A stretch of DNA of 64,000 nt. It comes from an uncultured Clostridia bacterium (GTDB lineage: Bacteria; Bacillota; Clostridia; TANB77; CAG-508). Below the pieces are notes generated by a model. That model was given only the letters and a program-made list of their open reading frames with translations, did no database searches and was not told the origin of the DNA. The position numbers and the translations under genes were made by a program. Below, in pieces: positions 15,035 through 24,917 of this stretch. Each line of letters begins with the position of its first letter. Position 1 is the stretch's first letter. The DNA lies in assembly GCA_934167095.1 (NCBI GenBank), contig CAKPKE010000003.1, positions 53,480 through 117,479 of the forward strand, in the 5' to 3' direction.

Positions 15035-17605
15035 ATGTACGTTTTTAACAAAATTACTGTAACTCCACAATTACCAGCAAAAATAAATAAGCTTAGCACT
15101 GTTGCTGACAATTTATGGTGGGCATGGAATACAGATTTTTTAAAACTATTCAAAAAAATAGATGGAGATTTATGGGAAAAAGTAAATAAAAATCCTGTTA
15201 AATTTTTAAAATTAGTATCACAAGAAAGACTTGAAAAGGTAAGCAATGATCAAGATTTTGTAAAAGAGTATGAAAAAGTAGTAGATAACTTTGAAGACTA
15301 CATGAATAGCAAAAATACTTGGTTTAAAAAGACTTATCCAGAAAATAGAGATGATTTAATTGCATATTTCTCAGCAGAATATGGATTAGACCAGATACTT
15401 TCAATTTATTCTGGTGGACTTGGCATTTTATCAGGTGATCACTTAAAATCAGCAAGTGATTTAGGAATTCCATTAGTTGCAGTAGGTCTTTTATATAAAC
15501 AAGGATTTATGCATCAAAGAATAGATGCTTATGGTTCACAAAAAGAAGAATATATAGAAAATGATTGGGAAAATCTACCTGTATATCCAGTAAAAGATAG
15601 TGAAGGAAAAGACTTAAAAATATACGTAAAAATGCCTTTAGGAAAATTATTCTTAAAAGTATGGAAAATTGCAGTAGGAAGAGTAAATCTATATCTATTA
15701 GATTCTGATGTAGAAGAAAACTTACCAGAATATAGATCTATTACATCTACATTATATGGTGGAAATCAAGAAACAAGAATAAGACAAGAAATTGTTTTAG
15801 GAATGGCAGGAACAAGTCTTCTAAGAGTACTTGGATTAAATCCTACAGTTTACCACATGAATGAAGGTCATTCAGCATTCTTAATATTAGAATTAATAAA
15901 AAACACAATAAAAGAAAAGCAAGTATCTTTTGAAATGGCAAAAGATATAGTTGCATCAAAAACAGTATTTACAACACATACACCAGTTCCAGCAGGAAAT
16001 GATATATTCCCAACATCACTTGTAGAACAATATTTTGATGGTTTCTGGAACAGATTTGGAATAGGAAAAGAAGAGTTCTTAAAATTGGGTATGAAACCTG
16101 ATGCAAATATTGCAACAACAGGATTCAACATGGGAATACTTGCATTAAAATTCTCTGGAAGAAAAAATGGTGTAAGTAAACTTCATGGAGCAGTATCAAG
16201 AGAATTGTTCTCAGAAGTATGGCCAAACATTGCACCAAATGAATCTCCAATTTCTTATGTAACAAATGGAATTCATACATGTACATGGCTTGCTCCAAAT
16301 ATGAAAAATTTATACAATAAATATTTCAAACCATATTGGCAAGATGATATTCAAAATGATGAAACATGGAAAAAAGTATATGACATTCCAGATGAAGAAC
16401 TTTGGAATGAACACATGCACAGAAAAGTAAAATTACTAAAATTAGTAAAAGATAATGTTTCTAACAGATTAAAAAGAGAAGGATATCGTTATGATGAAAT
16501 AAACAGCATTGTATCAGGATTAAATCCAGAAGCATTAACAATAGGCTTCTCTAGAAGATTTGCAACATATAAAAGAGCAACTCTTATATTTAAAGACTTA
16601 GAAAGAATAACTCAAATATTAAATAACCAAAACAAACCAGTTCAAATAATATTTGCCGGTAAAGCACATCCAAATGATGCAGAAGGAAAAGATTTAATAA
16701 AATTTATACATGAAATTTCAATGAAACCACAATTTAAAGGAAAAGTTTTCTTACTAGAAAACTACAACATGGAAATTTCTAAACTTCTAGTAACAGGTGT
16801 TGATGTATGGCTTAATAACCCAAGAAGACCAATGGAAGCATCAGGAACAAGTGGCCAAAAGGCATCTGTAAATGGTGTTATAAACTTTAGCATATTAGAT
16901 GGTTGGTGGGCTGAAGGCTATGACCAAACTAATGGATGGACAATAGGAACAAATGCAGAGTATTCTTCTTATGAAGAACAAGATAGAGCTGACTCTGAAA
17001 GCATGTATCAAACTCTTGAAAATAAAATAATACCAACATATTATGATAAAGATGAAAATGAAATATCTGAAAAATGGATACGCATAATGAAAAATTCAAT
17101 TGCAACAACTGGCGGAAAATACAGTACAGCAAGAATGTTAATTGATTATACAAAAGATTTCTATATTCCATTATGCAATTTATACAATAAATATTATAGC
17201 GATTTATCAACAGTTGGTGAATTCAATGAATGGAAAAACAATCTAATATTAAATTGGAATGACATTGTAATTAAACAAGAAAAGGGAAATCTTGATAATA
17301 TAACAATAGATGCAGGAAACAAAATAAATGTAAAATGTAAAGTACATTTACCAAACATTTCTAAAGATAGTATTGAAGTTCAAGTTTATTATGGACAAAT
17401 ACTAGATAGTGGAGTTGTTGACAATGTAAAAATAATACCAATGACACTAACTGAAGAAAATGATGAAACTAAAGATTATGGATATGAAGCAACTGTAGAA
17501 CTAAGCTCAGGTGGAAATTATGGATATACATTCAGAGTAATGCCAAAGAGCAAAATGATTTTAGATTCTGCAAACTTAAATTTAGTAAAATGGATAACAA
17601 AATAA
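15035..17605 (+). CDS. glgP: Alpha-glucan phosphorylase (GT35)
   Basis: This PLP enzyme releases glucose 1-phosphate from glycogen or maltodextrins. The 856-residue protein belongs to the shorter Thermotoga-like branch. An N-terminal domain begins PQLPAKINKLSTVADNLWWAWN. The catalytic core has FSAEYGL, SGGLGILSGDHLKSASDLG, HTPVPAGNDIFP and the segment MEASGTSGQKASVNGV that carries the cofactor lysine. About 110 C-terminal residues form a beta-rich extra domain (KINVKCKVHLPNISKDSIEV). The start follows AGGAGG at 15021. It stands alone between its own promoter and terminator. Glycogen turnover, and energy from G1P through pgi (52.4 kb), is the likely role. Confidence 0.95.
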   Translation: MYVFNKITVTPQLPAKINKLSTVADNLWWAWNTDFLKLFKKIDGDLWEKVNKNPVKFLKLVSQERLEKVSNDQDFVKEYEKVVDNFEDYMNSKNTWFKKTYPENRDDLIAYFSAEYGLDQILSIYSGGLGILSGDHLKSASDLGIPLVAVGLLYKQGFMHQRIDAYGSQKEEYIENDWENLPVYPVKDSEGKDLKIYVKMPLGKLFLKVWKIAVGRVNLYLLDSDVEENLPEYRSITSTLYGGNQETRIRQEIVLGMAGTSLLRVLGLNPTVYHMNEGHSAFLILELIKNTIKEKQVSFEMAKDIVASKTVFTTHTPVPAGNDIFPTSLVEQYFDGFWNRFGIGKEEFLKLGMKPDANIATTGFNMGILALKFSGRKNGVSKLHGAVSRELFSEVWPNIAPNESPISYVTNGIHTCTWLAPNMKNLYNKYFKPYWQDDIQNDETWKKVYDIPDEELWNEHMHRKVKLLKLVKDNVSNRLKREGYRYDEINSIVSGLNPEALTIGFSRRFATYKRATLIFKDLERITQILNNQNKPVQIIFAGKAHPNDAEGKDLIKFIHEISMKPQFKGKVFLLENYNMEISKLLVTGVDVWLNNPRRPMEASGTSGQKASVNGVINFSILDGWWAEGYDQTNGWTIGTNAEYSSYEEQDRADSESMYQTLENKIIPTYYDKDENEISEKWIRIMKNSIATTGGKYSTARMLIDYTKDFYIPLCNLYNKYYSDLSTVGEFNEWKNNLILNWNDIVIKQEKGNLDNITIDAGNKINVKCKVHLPNISKDSIEVQVYYGQILDSGVVDNVKIIPMTLTEENDETKDYGYEATVELSSGGNYGYTFRVMPKSKMILDSANLNLVKWITK

Positions 17606-17609
17606 CAAT

Positions 17610-17640
17610 GAAAAGCCTTGACTCACAAGGCTTTTTATAA
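17610..17640 (+). terminator. Rho-independent terminator
   Basis: AAAAGCCTTG pairs with CAAGGCTTTT across GACTCA, ending in a T-tract. Confidence 0.9.
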
Positions 17641-17727
17641 TATAATGGTAACATAATTTGTAAAAAAGATACGGTTTATAGGTTAAACCATAAAAACCTA
17701 AATATATAATGCAAGGAATGATTAAAA

Positions 17728-19200
17728 ATGGCAGATATAAATGAACTAATGCAAGTTCGTAGAGAAAAGATGCAAAAAATAATAGATAGTGGAATAAGTG
17801 TGCATCCTGAAAGATATGAAAGAACACATCAAATAAAAGAAGCAAGAGAGCTACCAGATGGAACAAAAGATGTTTCAATAGCAGGTAGAGTAATGTCAAA
17901 AAGAAAACTTGGAAAAATAAGCTTCTTAGATTTAAGAGATTTAGAAGGACATCTTCAATTAGTTGTTAAAAAAGAAGATTTAGGCGAAGAAACTTATAAA
18001 TTTTTGCATGAAACAGTTGATATTGGTGATTTTATAGGTGTAAAAGGTGAAATATTTACAACACAAGCAGGCGAAAAATCACTTCAAGTATATGAATATA
18101 CATTTTTAGGAAAAGCAATTCGTCCACTTCCAGAAAAATTCCATGGATTAACAGACCAAGATGCAGTTTATAGAGAAAGACATCTTGATTTAATAATGAA
18201 TGATGATGCTAAAAAGAGATTTGTTTTAAGAACAAAATTCATAAGATTAATGAGAGAGTTCTTAGATAATCACGAGTTCTTAGAGGTAGATACACCAGTA
18301 CTTCAAAACACAGCATCTGGAGCTACTGCAAGACCATTTATAACACATCATAATGCATTAGATATGGATGTATATTTAAGAATTTCTCCAGAATTAACAC
18401 TAAAAAAACTTATAATTGGTGGATTTTCAAATGTTTATGAAATAGCAAGAGACTTCAGAAATGAAGGAATGGATTCAAACCATTTACAAGACTTCACAAT
18501 GGTTGAAGGATATAGTGCTTACTGGTGCTACAAAGATAATATGAATTTTTTAAGAGAAATGATTATATATATATTATCAAAATTATTTGATGGAAATTTA
18601 AATATCAAAATCGGAGAACAAGAAATTGACTTTGGTGGAGAATGGCAAATAGTATCATTTAGAGATTTAATACTTAAAGATTGCGGAATTGATATTGATG
18701 AATTTGAAACAGCAGAAAGTTTACTTGCTGAAATAAAAGCAAAAGGAATCAAGCTAGAAGCAGATAACCTAGAGCAATTAGGAAGAGGAAATTTAATTGA
18801 TACATTATACAAAAAAGTAAGTAGACCAAATATAATAAATCCAACATATTTAATTAAGCATCCAATAGATTTATCACCACTTGCAAGAAGCAATGATGAA
18901 AATCCAAAAATAACAGACAGATTCCAATTAGTAGTAAATGGACAAGAAATTATTAATGGATATTCAGAGCTTGTTGATTGTGATGAACAAGAAAGAAGAT
19001 TTATTGAACAAGCAGAATTAAAAGCAAACGGTGACGAAGAAGCAATGAGCATAGATAACGAATATATAAGAGCTATGCAATATGGTATGCCACCAATCTC
19101 TGGTTGGGGATTAGGAATTGATAGATTCTTACAATTCTTAACAAATAGTGATAACATTAGAGATGTAGTTTTATATCCTTTAATGAAACCATTAAATTAA
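17728..19200 (+). CDS. lysS: Lysyl-tRNA synthetase (class II)
   Basis: Charges tRNA-Lys. The 490-residue protein has an N-terminal OB-fold anticodon-binding domain (about 55-150, VSIAGRVMSKRKLGKISFLDLRD) and the class II core. Motif 2 is seen in FRNEGMDSNHLQDFTMVE and motif 3 in GWGLGIDRFLQFL. The length is standard. It has a clear terminator downstream and about 90 bases upstream containing a short inverted repeat GGTTTA...TAAACC (17671-17687) of unknown role. Confidence 0.97.
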   Translation: MADINELMQVRREKMQKIIDSGISVHPERYERTHQIKEARELPDGTKDVSIAGRVMSKRKLGKISFLDLRDLEGHLQLVVKKEDLGEETYKFLHETVDIGDFIGVKGEIFTTQAGEKSLQVYEYTFLGKAIRPLPEKFHGLTDQDAVYRERHLDLIMNDDAKKRFVLRTKFIRLMREFLDNHEFLEVDTPVLQNTASGATARPFITHHNALDMDVYLRISPELTLKKLIIGGFSNVYEIARDFRNEGMDSNHLQDFTMVEGYSAYWCYKDNMNFLREMIIYILSKLFDGNLNIKIGEQEIDFGGEWQIVSFRDLILKDCGIDIDEFETAESLLAEIKAKGIKLEADNLEQLGRGNLIDTLYKKVSRPNIINPTYLIKHPIDLSPLARSNDENPKITDRFQLVVNGQEIINGYSELVDCDEQERRFIEQAELKANGDEEAMSIDNEYIRAMQYGMPPISGWGLGIDRFLQFLTNSDNIRDVVLYPLMKPLN

Positions 19201-19222
19201 TCTAAAATCTTATACAGAAATA

Positions 19223-19256
19223 AGCCTAGAAGTGTAAACTTTTAGGCTCTTTTTAT
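19223..19256 (+). terminator. Rho-independent terminator after lysS
   Basis: GCCTAGAAGT pairs with ACTTTTAGGC (one wobble), followed by TCTTTTTATT. Confidence 0.88.
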
Positions 19257-19284
19257 TGACCAAAACACTGCAAAGTGGTATAAT
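19256..19284 (+). promoter_or_regulatory. Promoter of the membrane-protein gene
   Basis: TTGACC (19256-19261) and TATAAT (19279-19284) with a 17-base spacer begin right at the end of the lysS terminator. Confidence 0.7.
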
Positions 19285-19360
19285 AATAAAACGCAATTAA
19301 ACCAAACTTAGGTAAAGTATTTATTTATATATTTTCTGAATAATTTCGGGGAGGATAACC

Positions 19361-20212
19361 ATGAGCAATAAGCGGGAATGGTGGAAAAACATTTTAAATA
19401 TAGATGACTGGAAATATATCAGTATAGGGCATTTGCTTTTTGCAACCCTACTGTGTTCTGCATTTATGGAGAAATGTTTTTTGACTACATTTTTACTTTT
19501 GAAAGGAGTATTTAGACAGTTTTTTTCTTTAGAGGTCAGTTTTGGAGTATTCTTAAGAGCACCGTATTTAATTGATGGATTTTTAATCTTGTTCTTAGCA
19601 ATATCAAAAAACGAGGATGAAAAATCTTCAAAAAACAGTAGATTTGCAAAAGAATGGAGTGTAGTGCTTTGCATACTTAAAATCCTCTTATGTTCAACAA
19701 TTAGTGAGGCTTTTGAAGGAATATATTTAGATTGGATAGTTCAGGCAATTTTAATATGCCATGTGATTTTTAGATTATCAAATTGGGAAAATAGCAGATT
19801 ATGGAACTTTCCTATTTGTGATGATGAAGTAAAGCATAGCTTTAATAAAATACTAGTAATAATGAGTATTATGATTTTGGCTTATATCATAATTGCAATA
19901 GGATTAGTTGGTTCATTTCTAGTATTTTTTATTAGTAAAATCTCAATAATACTTGCAAATTGTATATCTTCTGTGACGTTTTGGGCTATGCTTAAAGTAT
20001 TGTGTCAATATACAAACTTTTATAACGACATATATTTTATGGTATACCATAACAAAGAAGAGATGGAAAAAATGCCTGAAGATGATACTAAAGTGTATTT
20101 AGCAGATGGCATAGATTTGTATGATAAGCGAGAAAAAAAGAGCAACCGTGAATTTGATGTAATTCTAGAACTAGATGATGATGAGGTAGAGCCAGAAGAA
20201 AGAGAAGAATAA
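19361..20212 (+). CDS. Integral membrane protein with acidic C-terminal tail (hypothetical)
   Basis: An unrecognised 283-residue protein. A tryptophan-rich N-terminus (NKREWWKNILNIDDWKY) precedes about six hydrophobic segments, the clearest near residues 22-50, 66-84, 105-122, 125-140, 165-192 and 195-220. The hydrophilic C-terminal 60 residues become strongly acidic (ELDDDEVEPEEREE) and are probably cytoplasmic. The start follows GGGGAGG at 19348. It is a single-gene unit with its own promoter and terminator. Confidence 0.82.
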   Translation: MSNKREWWKNILNIDDWKYISIGHLLFATLLCSAFMEKCFLTTFLLLKGVFRQFFSLEVSFGVFLRAPYLIDGFLILFLAISKNEDEKSSKNSRFAKEWSVVLCILKILLCSTISEAFEGIYLDWIVQAILICHVIFRLSNWENSRLWNFPICDDEVKHSFNKILVIMSIMILAYIIIAIGLVGSFLVFFISKISIILANCISSVTFWAMLKVLCQYTNFYNDIYFMVYHNKEEMEKMPEDDTKVYLADGIDLYDKREKKSNREFDVILELDDDEVEPEEREE

Positions 20213-20219
20213 ATACTAA

Positions 20220-20265
20220 AAAACGGTGTTTGTAGGTTAAATTTTACTTGCAAACGCCGTTTATT
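20220..20265 (+). terminator. Rho-independent terminator
   Basis: AAACGGTGTTTG pairs with CAAACGCCGTTT across a 17-base loop, followed by ATTAT. Confidence 0.75.
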
Positions 20266-20333
20266 ATATATAACATCTTGTAATTTTAACTACTTTGTTA
20301 TAAAATATATAGCAAAATGTAGAGGTAAGAATA

Positions 20334-22022
20334 TTGAATAAAAAATGGGAATTAATAAATGTAGATGAAAGTAAAGCAGAAAAAATTGAGAAGCAATTTA
20401 ATGTAGGAAAATTAGTAGCAAGAGCGCTAGCTACTAAAAATTTAAAAAGTGACGAAGAAATAGAAGTATTCTTAAGTCCAAGAAGAGGGGATTTTCACGA
20501 TCCATTTTTAATGCCTGATATGGAAAAGGCAGTAGATAGAGTTGTAAAGGCAATTCAAAACAAAGAAAAAGTAACAATATTTGGCGACTATGATGTTGAC
20601 GGAATTACAAGTTCAAGCATTTTGCACAGGTTCTTAAAAGAATGTGGATTAGAAACAAAAATTTACATTCCAAATAGAATAAGTGAAGGCTATGGACTAA
20701 ACGAAGAGGCAATAAGAAAAATTGCAAATGAAAAAACTACTTTAATTATAACAGTTGATTGTGGAATAACAGGAAATAAAGAAGTGGAACTTGCAAAATC
20801 TTTAGGAATAGATATAGTAATCACCGACCATCATGAGCCAGCAGAAGAACTTCCAAAAGCTGTAGCTGTAGTTGACTGCAAAAGAAAAGATAATACATAT
20901 CCATTTAACGGATTAGCAGGTTGCGGAGTTGCTTTTAAATTAACACAAGGAATTTCTCAAAGGCTAGGAATTCCAGAAGAAAAATCATTAAAATATTTAG
21001 ATATAGTTTGTGTTGGAACTATATCTGATATTGTTCCATTGGAAGATGAAAATAGAACAATATCAAAGCTTGGATTAAGACTTTTAAATCAAACTAAAAA
21101 TCCAGGACTTAAAGCATTACTTGAAAGTACTGGATATAAAAAAATTGACTCAACTGCAGTGTCATTTGGTTTAGCACCAAGAATAAACGCTTGTGGAAGA
21201 ATGGGGCACGAAGATGAAGCTTTAAAATTATTTCTAACAGATAATTTGCAAGAAGCAAGAGAACTAACTTCAAAACTAAATGAATATAATACTAAAAGAC
21301 AAGAAATAGAAAAAGATATTTTTAGTAAAGCTCAAGAAATGCTAAAAGATGAAAATGAACAAAAACTTCCTTGCATAGTATTAGGCGGAGAAAACTGGCA
21401 TCATGGAGTAATAGGAATTGTATCATCAAAAATAACTGATATGTATTCAAAACCAAGTTTGCTTTTATGCTTTGAAGGAGAAGAGTCAAAAGGTTCAGGT
21501 AGAAGTGTTCCAGGCTTTGATTTACATGAAGCTTTGGAAAATTGCAAAGAACATATAAAACAATTTGGTGGTCACAGTATGGCAGTTGGTCTAACTATTG
21601 AAACAAATAAATTTGCTAATTTAAAAAATGCATTGGAAGAATATGCTACAAAAATGAAAGTAGCAGATATTGTTCCAGTAGTAAAAGTTGATCAAAAAAT
21701 AGGTCTAACTGATGTTATGATAAAAGACATAAAAGAGCTTGAATTATTAGAGCCTTATGGTGAAGCAAATAAAATGCCAATATTCCAAATAAACAATGTA
21801 AGAATAGAATCAATAAGAACTTTATCAGAAGGAAAGCATTTAAAATTAACAGTAAAAGATGAGCATAAAATAATAGATTGCATAGGATTCAACCTAGGAA
21901 ATCTTGCATCAGAATATCCAATAGGAAGCAAAATTGACCTTATTGGAAGTTTAGAAATAAATGAATTTAGAGGAATAGAAAATATACAAATAAATTTAAA
22001 AGACATTAGACATAGTGTTTAA
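20334..22022 (+). CDS. recJ: Single-stranded-DNA-specific exonuclease RecJ
   Basis: RecJ degrades single-stranded DNA 5' to 3' in recombination and repair. The 562-residue protein has the DHH-family motifs FGDYDVDGITSSSI (about residues 82-95) and ITDHHEP (about 163-169), the GSGRSVPGFDLHEAL region and a C-terminal OB fold. It starts at TTG 20334 after AGAGGTAAG; the nearby ATG at 20345 is out of frame. It heads the recJ-relA-MBL-hisS operon, an arrangement common in Bacillota. Confidence 0.95.
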   Translation: MNKKWELINVDESKAEKIEKQFNVGKLVARALATKNLKSDEEIEVFLSPRRGDFHDPFLMPDMEKAVDRVVKAIQNKEKVTIFGDYDVDGITSSSILHRFLKECGLETKIYIPNRISEGYGLNEEAIRKIANEKTTLIITVDCGITGNKEVELAKSLGIDIVITDHHEPAEELPKAVAVVDCKRKDNTYPFNGLAGCGVAFKLTQGISQRLGIPEEKSLKYLDIVCVGTISDIVPLEDENRTISKLGLRLLNQTKNPGLKALLESTGYKKIDSTAVSFGLAPRINACGRMGHEDEALKLFLTDNLQEARELTSKLNEYNTKRQEIEKDIFSKAQEMLKDENEQKLPCIVLGGENWHHGVIGIVSSKITDMYSKPSLLLCFEGEESKGSGRSVPGFDLHEALENCKEHIKQFGGHSMAVGLTIETNKFANLKNALEEYATKMKVADIVPVVKVDQKIGLTDVMIKDIKELELLEPYGEANKMPIFQINNVRIESIRTLSEGKHLKLTVKDEHKIIDCIGFNLGNLASEYPIGSKIDLIGSLEINEFRGIENIQINLKDIRHSV

Positions 22023-22046
22023 AAAATTGAAAGGGGCCGGTATAGA

Positions 22047-24245
22047 GTGTCAGAAGTTATAAATCATTCAATAGAAGAAGTTTTAGAAACAGCTAAAAAA
22101 ATGAATAGAAGAGCTGATTTAAAAAAAATAAGAAAAGCTTATGATTTTGCAAAAGAAAAACATGGTGACCAATTAAGACGTTCAGGAGAACCATATATAA
22201 TTCATCCAGTGCAAGTAGCTTACACTTTAGCAGAACTTGGACTTGATGAAAGCACAATATCTGCAGCCCTTTTACATGATGTTGTAGAGGATACAGATGT
22301 AACTAGAGAAGAACTTGCAAAAACATTTTCAGAAGAAATTGCTGAAATGGTTGATGGTGTTACAAAGCTTGGAAAATTAAATTATACAAGTAAAGAAGAA
22401 GAGCAAGTTGAAAATTACAGAAAAATGTTCTTGGCAATGGGAAAAGACATAAGAGTAATTATGATAAAACTTGCAGATAGACTTCATAACATGAGAACTC
22501 TTAAATTTTTAACAAGAGATAGACAAATTGCAAATGCAAGAGAAACAATGGATTTGTATGCACCACTTGCAAATAGACTTGGTATGTACACTTTAAAATG
22601 GGAACTTGAAGATTTATCTTTCAAATATTTATATCCAGAAGATTACAGAGAGCTAGTTGAAGGAATAAATAAAAAGCGTGAAGAAAGATTAAAATTTATT
22701 GACCAAATTATAGATGAGATAAGAGTTCAATTAAAAAAACAAAAAATTGATGCAGAAATTACAGGTCGTGCAAAACATTTATATAGTATATATAGAAAAA
22801 TGCAAAGAGATAACAAAACTCTTGACCAAATATATGACTTATTTGCATTAAGAATAATTGTAAATTCAGTAAAAGATTGTTATGCAGCTTTAGGTGTAGT
22901 TCATGAATTATATAATCCAATGCCAGGAAGATTTAAAGATTATATATCTGTGCCAAAGCCAAACATGTACCAATCATTACATACAACTTTAATTGGACCA
23001 AAAGGAACTCCATTTGAAGTTCAAATTCGTACATGGGATATGCATAGAATTGCAGAATTTGGTATTGCTGCACATTGGGCTTACAAAGAAGCAAGCTTCA
23101 TGGGCGGAAAAAAGGCAAACGTAAAAGTATCTGAAGATAAGCTTTCATGGCTAAGAGAAACTTTGGAATGGCAAAAAGATATAGAAGACCCACAAGAGTT
23201 TTTAAATACATTAAAAACAGAATTATTTGAAGATGAAGTTTATGTGTTTACTCCAAAAGGAAAAATTTTAGTACTACCAAGAGGAGCAACACCAATAGAC
23301 TTTGCATACAGCATACATGAAGAAGTTGGAAACAAAATGACTGGATGCAAAATAAATAGCAAAATGATGCCAATTGTTACATCACTTAAAAATGGTGATA
23401 TTATTGAAATAATGACATCAGACAACTCAAAAGGACCAAGTAGAGATTGGTTAAAATTTGTTAAAAGTACAACTGCAAAAACAAGAATTCAACGTTGGTT
23501 TAAGAAAAACGAACGTGAAGATAACATTATAAAAGGAAAAGAAATTCTTGAAAAAGAAGTTAAAAAATTAGGCGGAAGTCATCAAGAACTTTTAAAAGAT
23601 GAATACTTAAAAGTTGCAATGGCAAGATATAATTATCAAACTGAGGATGATATGTATTCTGCAATTGGATTTGGTGCAATTACTGCAACAAAAATAATTT
23701 CTAAATTGTTAGAAGAGTATAGAAAAGACCATAAAGAAGATAATATTGAACAAAAAATTGAAGAACTTGCAAAAGAAAGAAAAACTCAAGCAAAACCTTC
23801 TAATAGTGGCGTTGTAGTAAAAGGAATAGATAATTGCCTAGTAAAACTTTCTAAATGTTGTAACCCTGTACCAGGCGATGAAATTGTTGGTTACATTACA
23901 AAAGGAAGAGGAGTGTCAGTTCATCGTAAAGATTGCAAAAATATTGGTGATTTATTTAATCAAGAAAACAGAATGATTGATGTTTCATGGTATACAGATA
24001 AACCTGCTACTTATAATGTAGATATAACTATTTTATCTAATGATAGAAGCGGTCTTTTAGCAGATATAATAAGTACTGTTACAGCTGAAAAAACACCAAT
24101 GATATCAGTAAACTCAAAAGTATCAAAAGAAAGAATTGTAATCACTGAATTAACAATAGAAGTAAGTGATATTTCAAGACTTAATGATGTAATAAAACAA
24201 CTAAGAAAAGTTGATAGTGTATACGAAGTAAGAAGAAATAAATAA
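22047..24245 (+). CDS. relA: Bifunctional (p)ppGpp synthetase/hydrolase (Rel/SpoT family)
   Basis: This enzyme sets the alarmone level in the stringent response. The 732-residue protein has, in order, an HD hydrolase domain (HDVVEDT at about residues 73-79, intact), the synthetase domain (about 230-370 with YQSLHTT), a TGS domain (VFTPKGKILVLPRGATPIDFAY), the conserved-cysteine region (LSKCCNPVPGDEIVGY) and a C-terminal ACT domain. Both activities should be present. It starts with GTG after AAAGGGG, 24 bases after recJ. Confidence 0.96.
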   Translation: MSEVINHSIEEVLETAKKMNRRADLKKIRKAYDFAKEKHGDQLRRSGEPYIIHPVQVAYTLAELGLDESTISAALLHDVVEDTDVTREELAKTFSEEIAEMVDGVTKLGKLNYTSKEEEQVENYRKMFLAMGKDIRVIMIKLADRLHNMRTLKFLTRDRQIANARETMDLYAPLANRLGMYTLKWELEDLSFKYLYPEDYRELVEGINKKREERLKFIDQIIDEIRVQLKKQKIDAEITGRAKHLYSIYRKMQRDNKTLDQIYDLFALRIIVNSVKDCYAALGVVHELYNPMPGRFKDYISVPKPNMYQSLHTTLIGPKGTPFEVQIRTWDMHRIAEFGIAAHWAYKEASFMGGKKANVKVSEDKLSWLRETLEWQKDIEDPQEFLNTLKTELFEDEVYVFTPKGKILVLPRGATPIDFAYSIHEEVGNKMTGCKINSKMMPIVTSLKNGDIIEIMTSDNSKGPSRDWLKFVKSTTAKTRIQRWFKKNEREDNIIKGKEILEKEVKKLGGSHQELLKDEYLKVAMARYNYQTEDDMYSAIGFGAITATKIISKLLEEYRKDHKEDNIEQKIEELAKERKTQAKPSNSGVVVKGIDNCLVKLSKCCNPVPGDEIVGYITKGRGVSVHRKDCKNIGDLFNQENRMIDVSWYTDKPATYNVDITILSNDRSGLLADIISTVTAEKTPMISVNSKVSKERIVITELTIEVSDISRLNDVIKQLRKVDSVYEVRRNK

Positions 24246-24255
24246 GAGGCAAAGG

Positions 24256-24903
24256 ATGATTTTAAAAAGATTAAAAGTAAACACAATATTAGGAGAACCT
24301 ACTAACTGTTATATAGTAGAAGATGAAATTTCAAAAGAGGCTATGGTTATTGACCCAGGTGGCGAGCCTGAAAAAATAATACAAATGCTAGATATATTAG
24401 AGGCAAGGTTAAAATATATTTATTTAACACATTGTCATGCAGACCATATTGGAGCAGTAATAGAATTAAAAAAAGCAAAAGGTGGAAAAATACTAATTTT
24501 AAGAGCTGATGCAGAAGGACTTAATGATGAAAATATAAATTTAAGTAGATGCATAAACATGGGAGATATTGAGCTAGAAGCGGACTCTAGAGTTGATGAT
24601 GGAGATACAATTCATGTTGGAAGTTTAGAGTTTAAAGTAATATCTACACCGGGTCATACAATAGGAAGCAGTAGCTTATATTGCAAAGAAGAAGGTCTAT
24701 TATTTTCAGGAGATACACTTTTTAGAGGAACATGGGGAAGAACAGACCTTCCAACAAGTTCTTTCGAAAGTATTATAAGCTCAATTACAAATAAGCTTTT
24801 AAAATTGCCAGATGAAACTATAGTCTATCCAGGACATGGAAAATCTACAATAATAGGAGAAGAAAAGCCGATTTATTTAGAACTAAAACCAAGAGAATTT
24901 TGA
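24256..24903 (+). CDS. MBL-fold metallo-hydrolase (glyoxalase II-like)
   Basis: A 215-residue metallo-beta-lactamase-fold hydrolase. The metal-binding motif is THCHADHIG (HxHxDH). Further ligands lie in STPGHTIGSSSLY, the aspartate of FSGDTLFRGTWGR and the histidine of YPGHG. This is the YqgX/GloB-like group that typically sits between relA and hisS in Bacillota. The true substrate is usually unknown (glutathione thioesters are unlikely here). It starts ten bases after relA and its stop overlaps the region just before hisS. Confidence 0.93.
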   Translation: MILKRLKVNTILGEPTNCYIVEDEISKEAMVIDPGGEPEKIIQMLDILEARLKYIYLTHCHADHIGAVIELKKAKGGKILILRADAEGLNDENINLSRCINMGDIELEADSRVDDGDTIHVGSLEFKVISTPGHTIGSSSLYCKEEGLLFSGDTLFRGTWGRTDLPTSSFESIISSITNKLLKLPDETIVYPGHGKSTIIGEEKPIYLELKPREF

Positions 24904-24917
24904 GAAAGGAAATAAAA

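Noticed and set aside
18528..19157. 209-residue open frame on the minus strand inside lysS
   Set aside because: It is the antisense shadow of a conserved synthetase gene, with no ribosome-binding site and low-complexity Leu/Ser/Ile composition.
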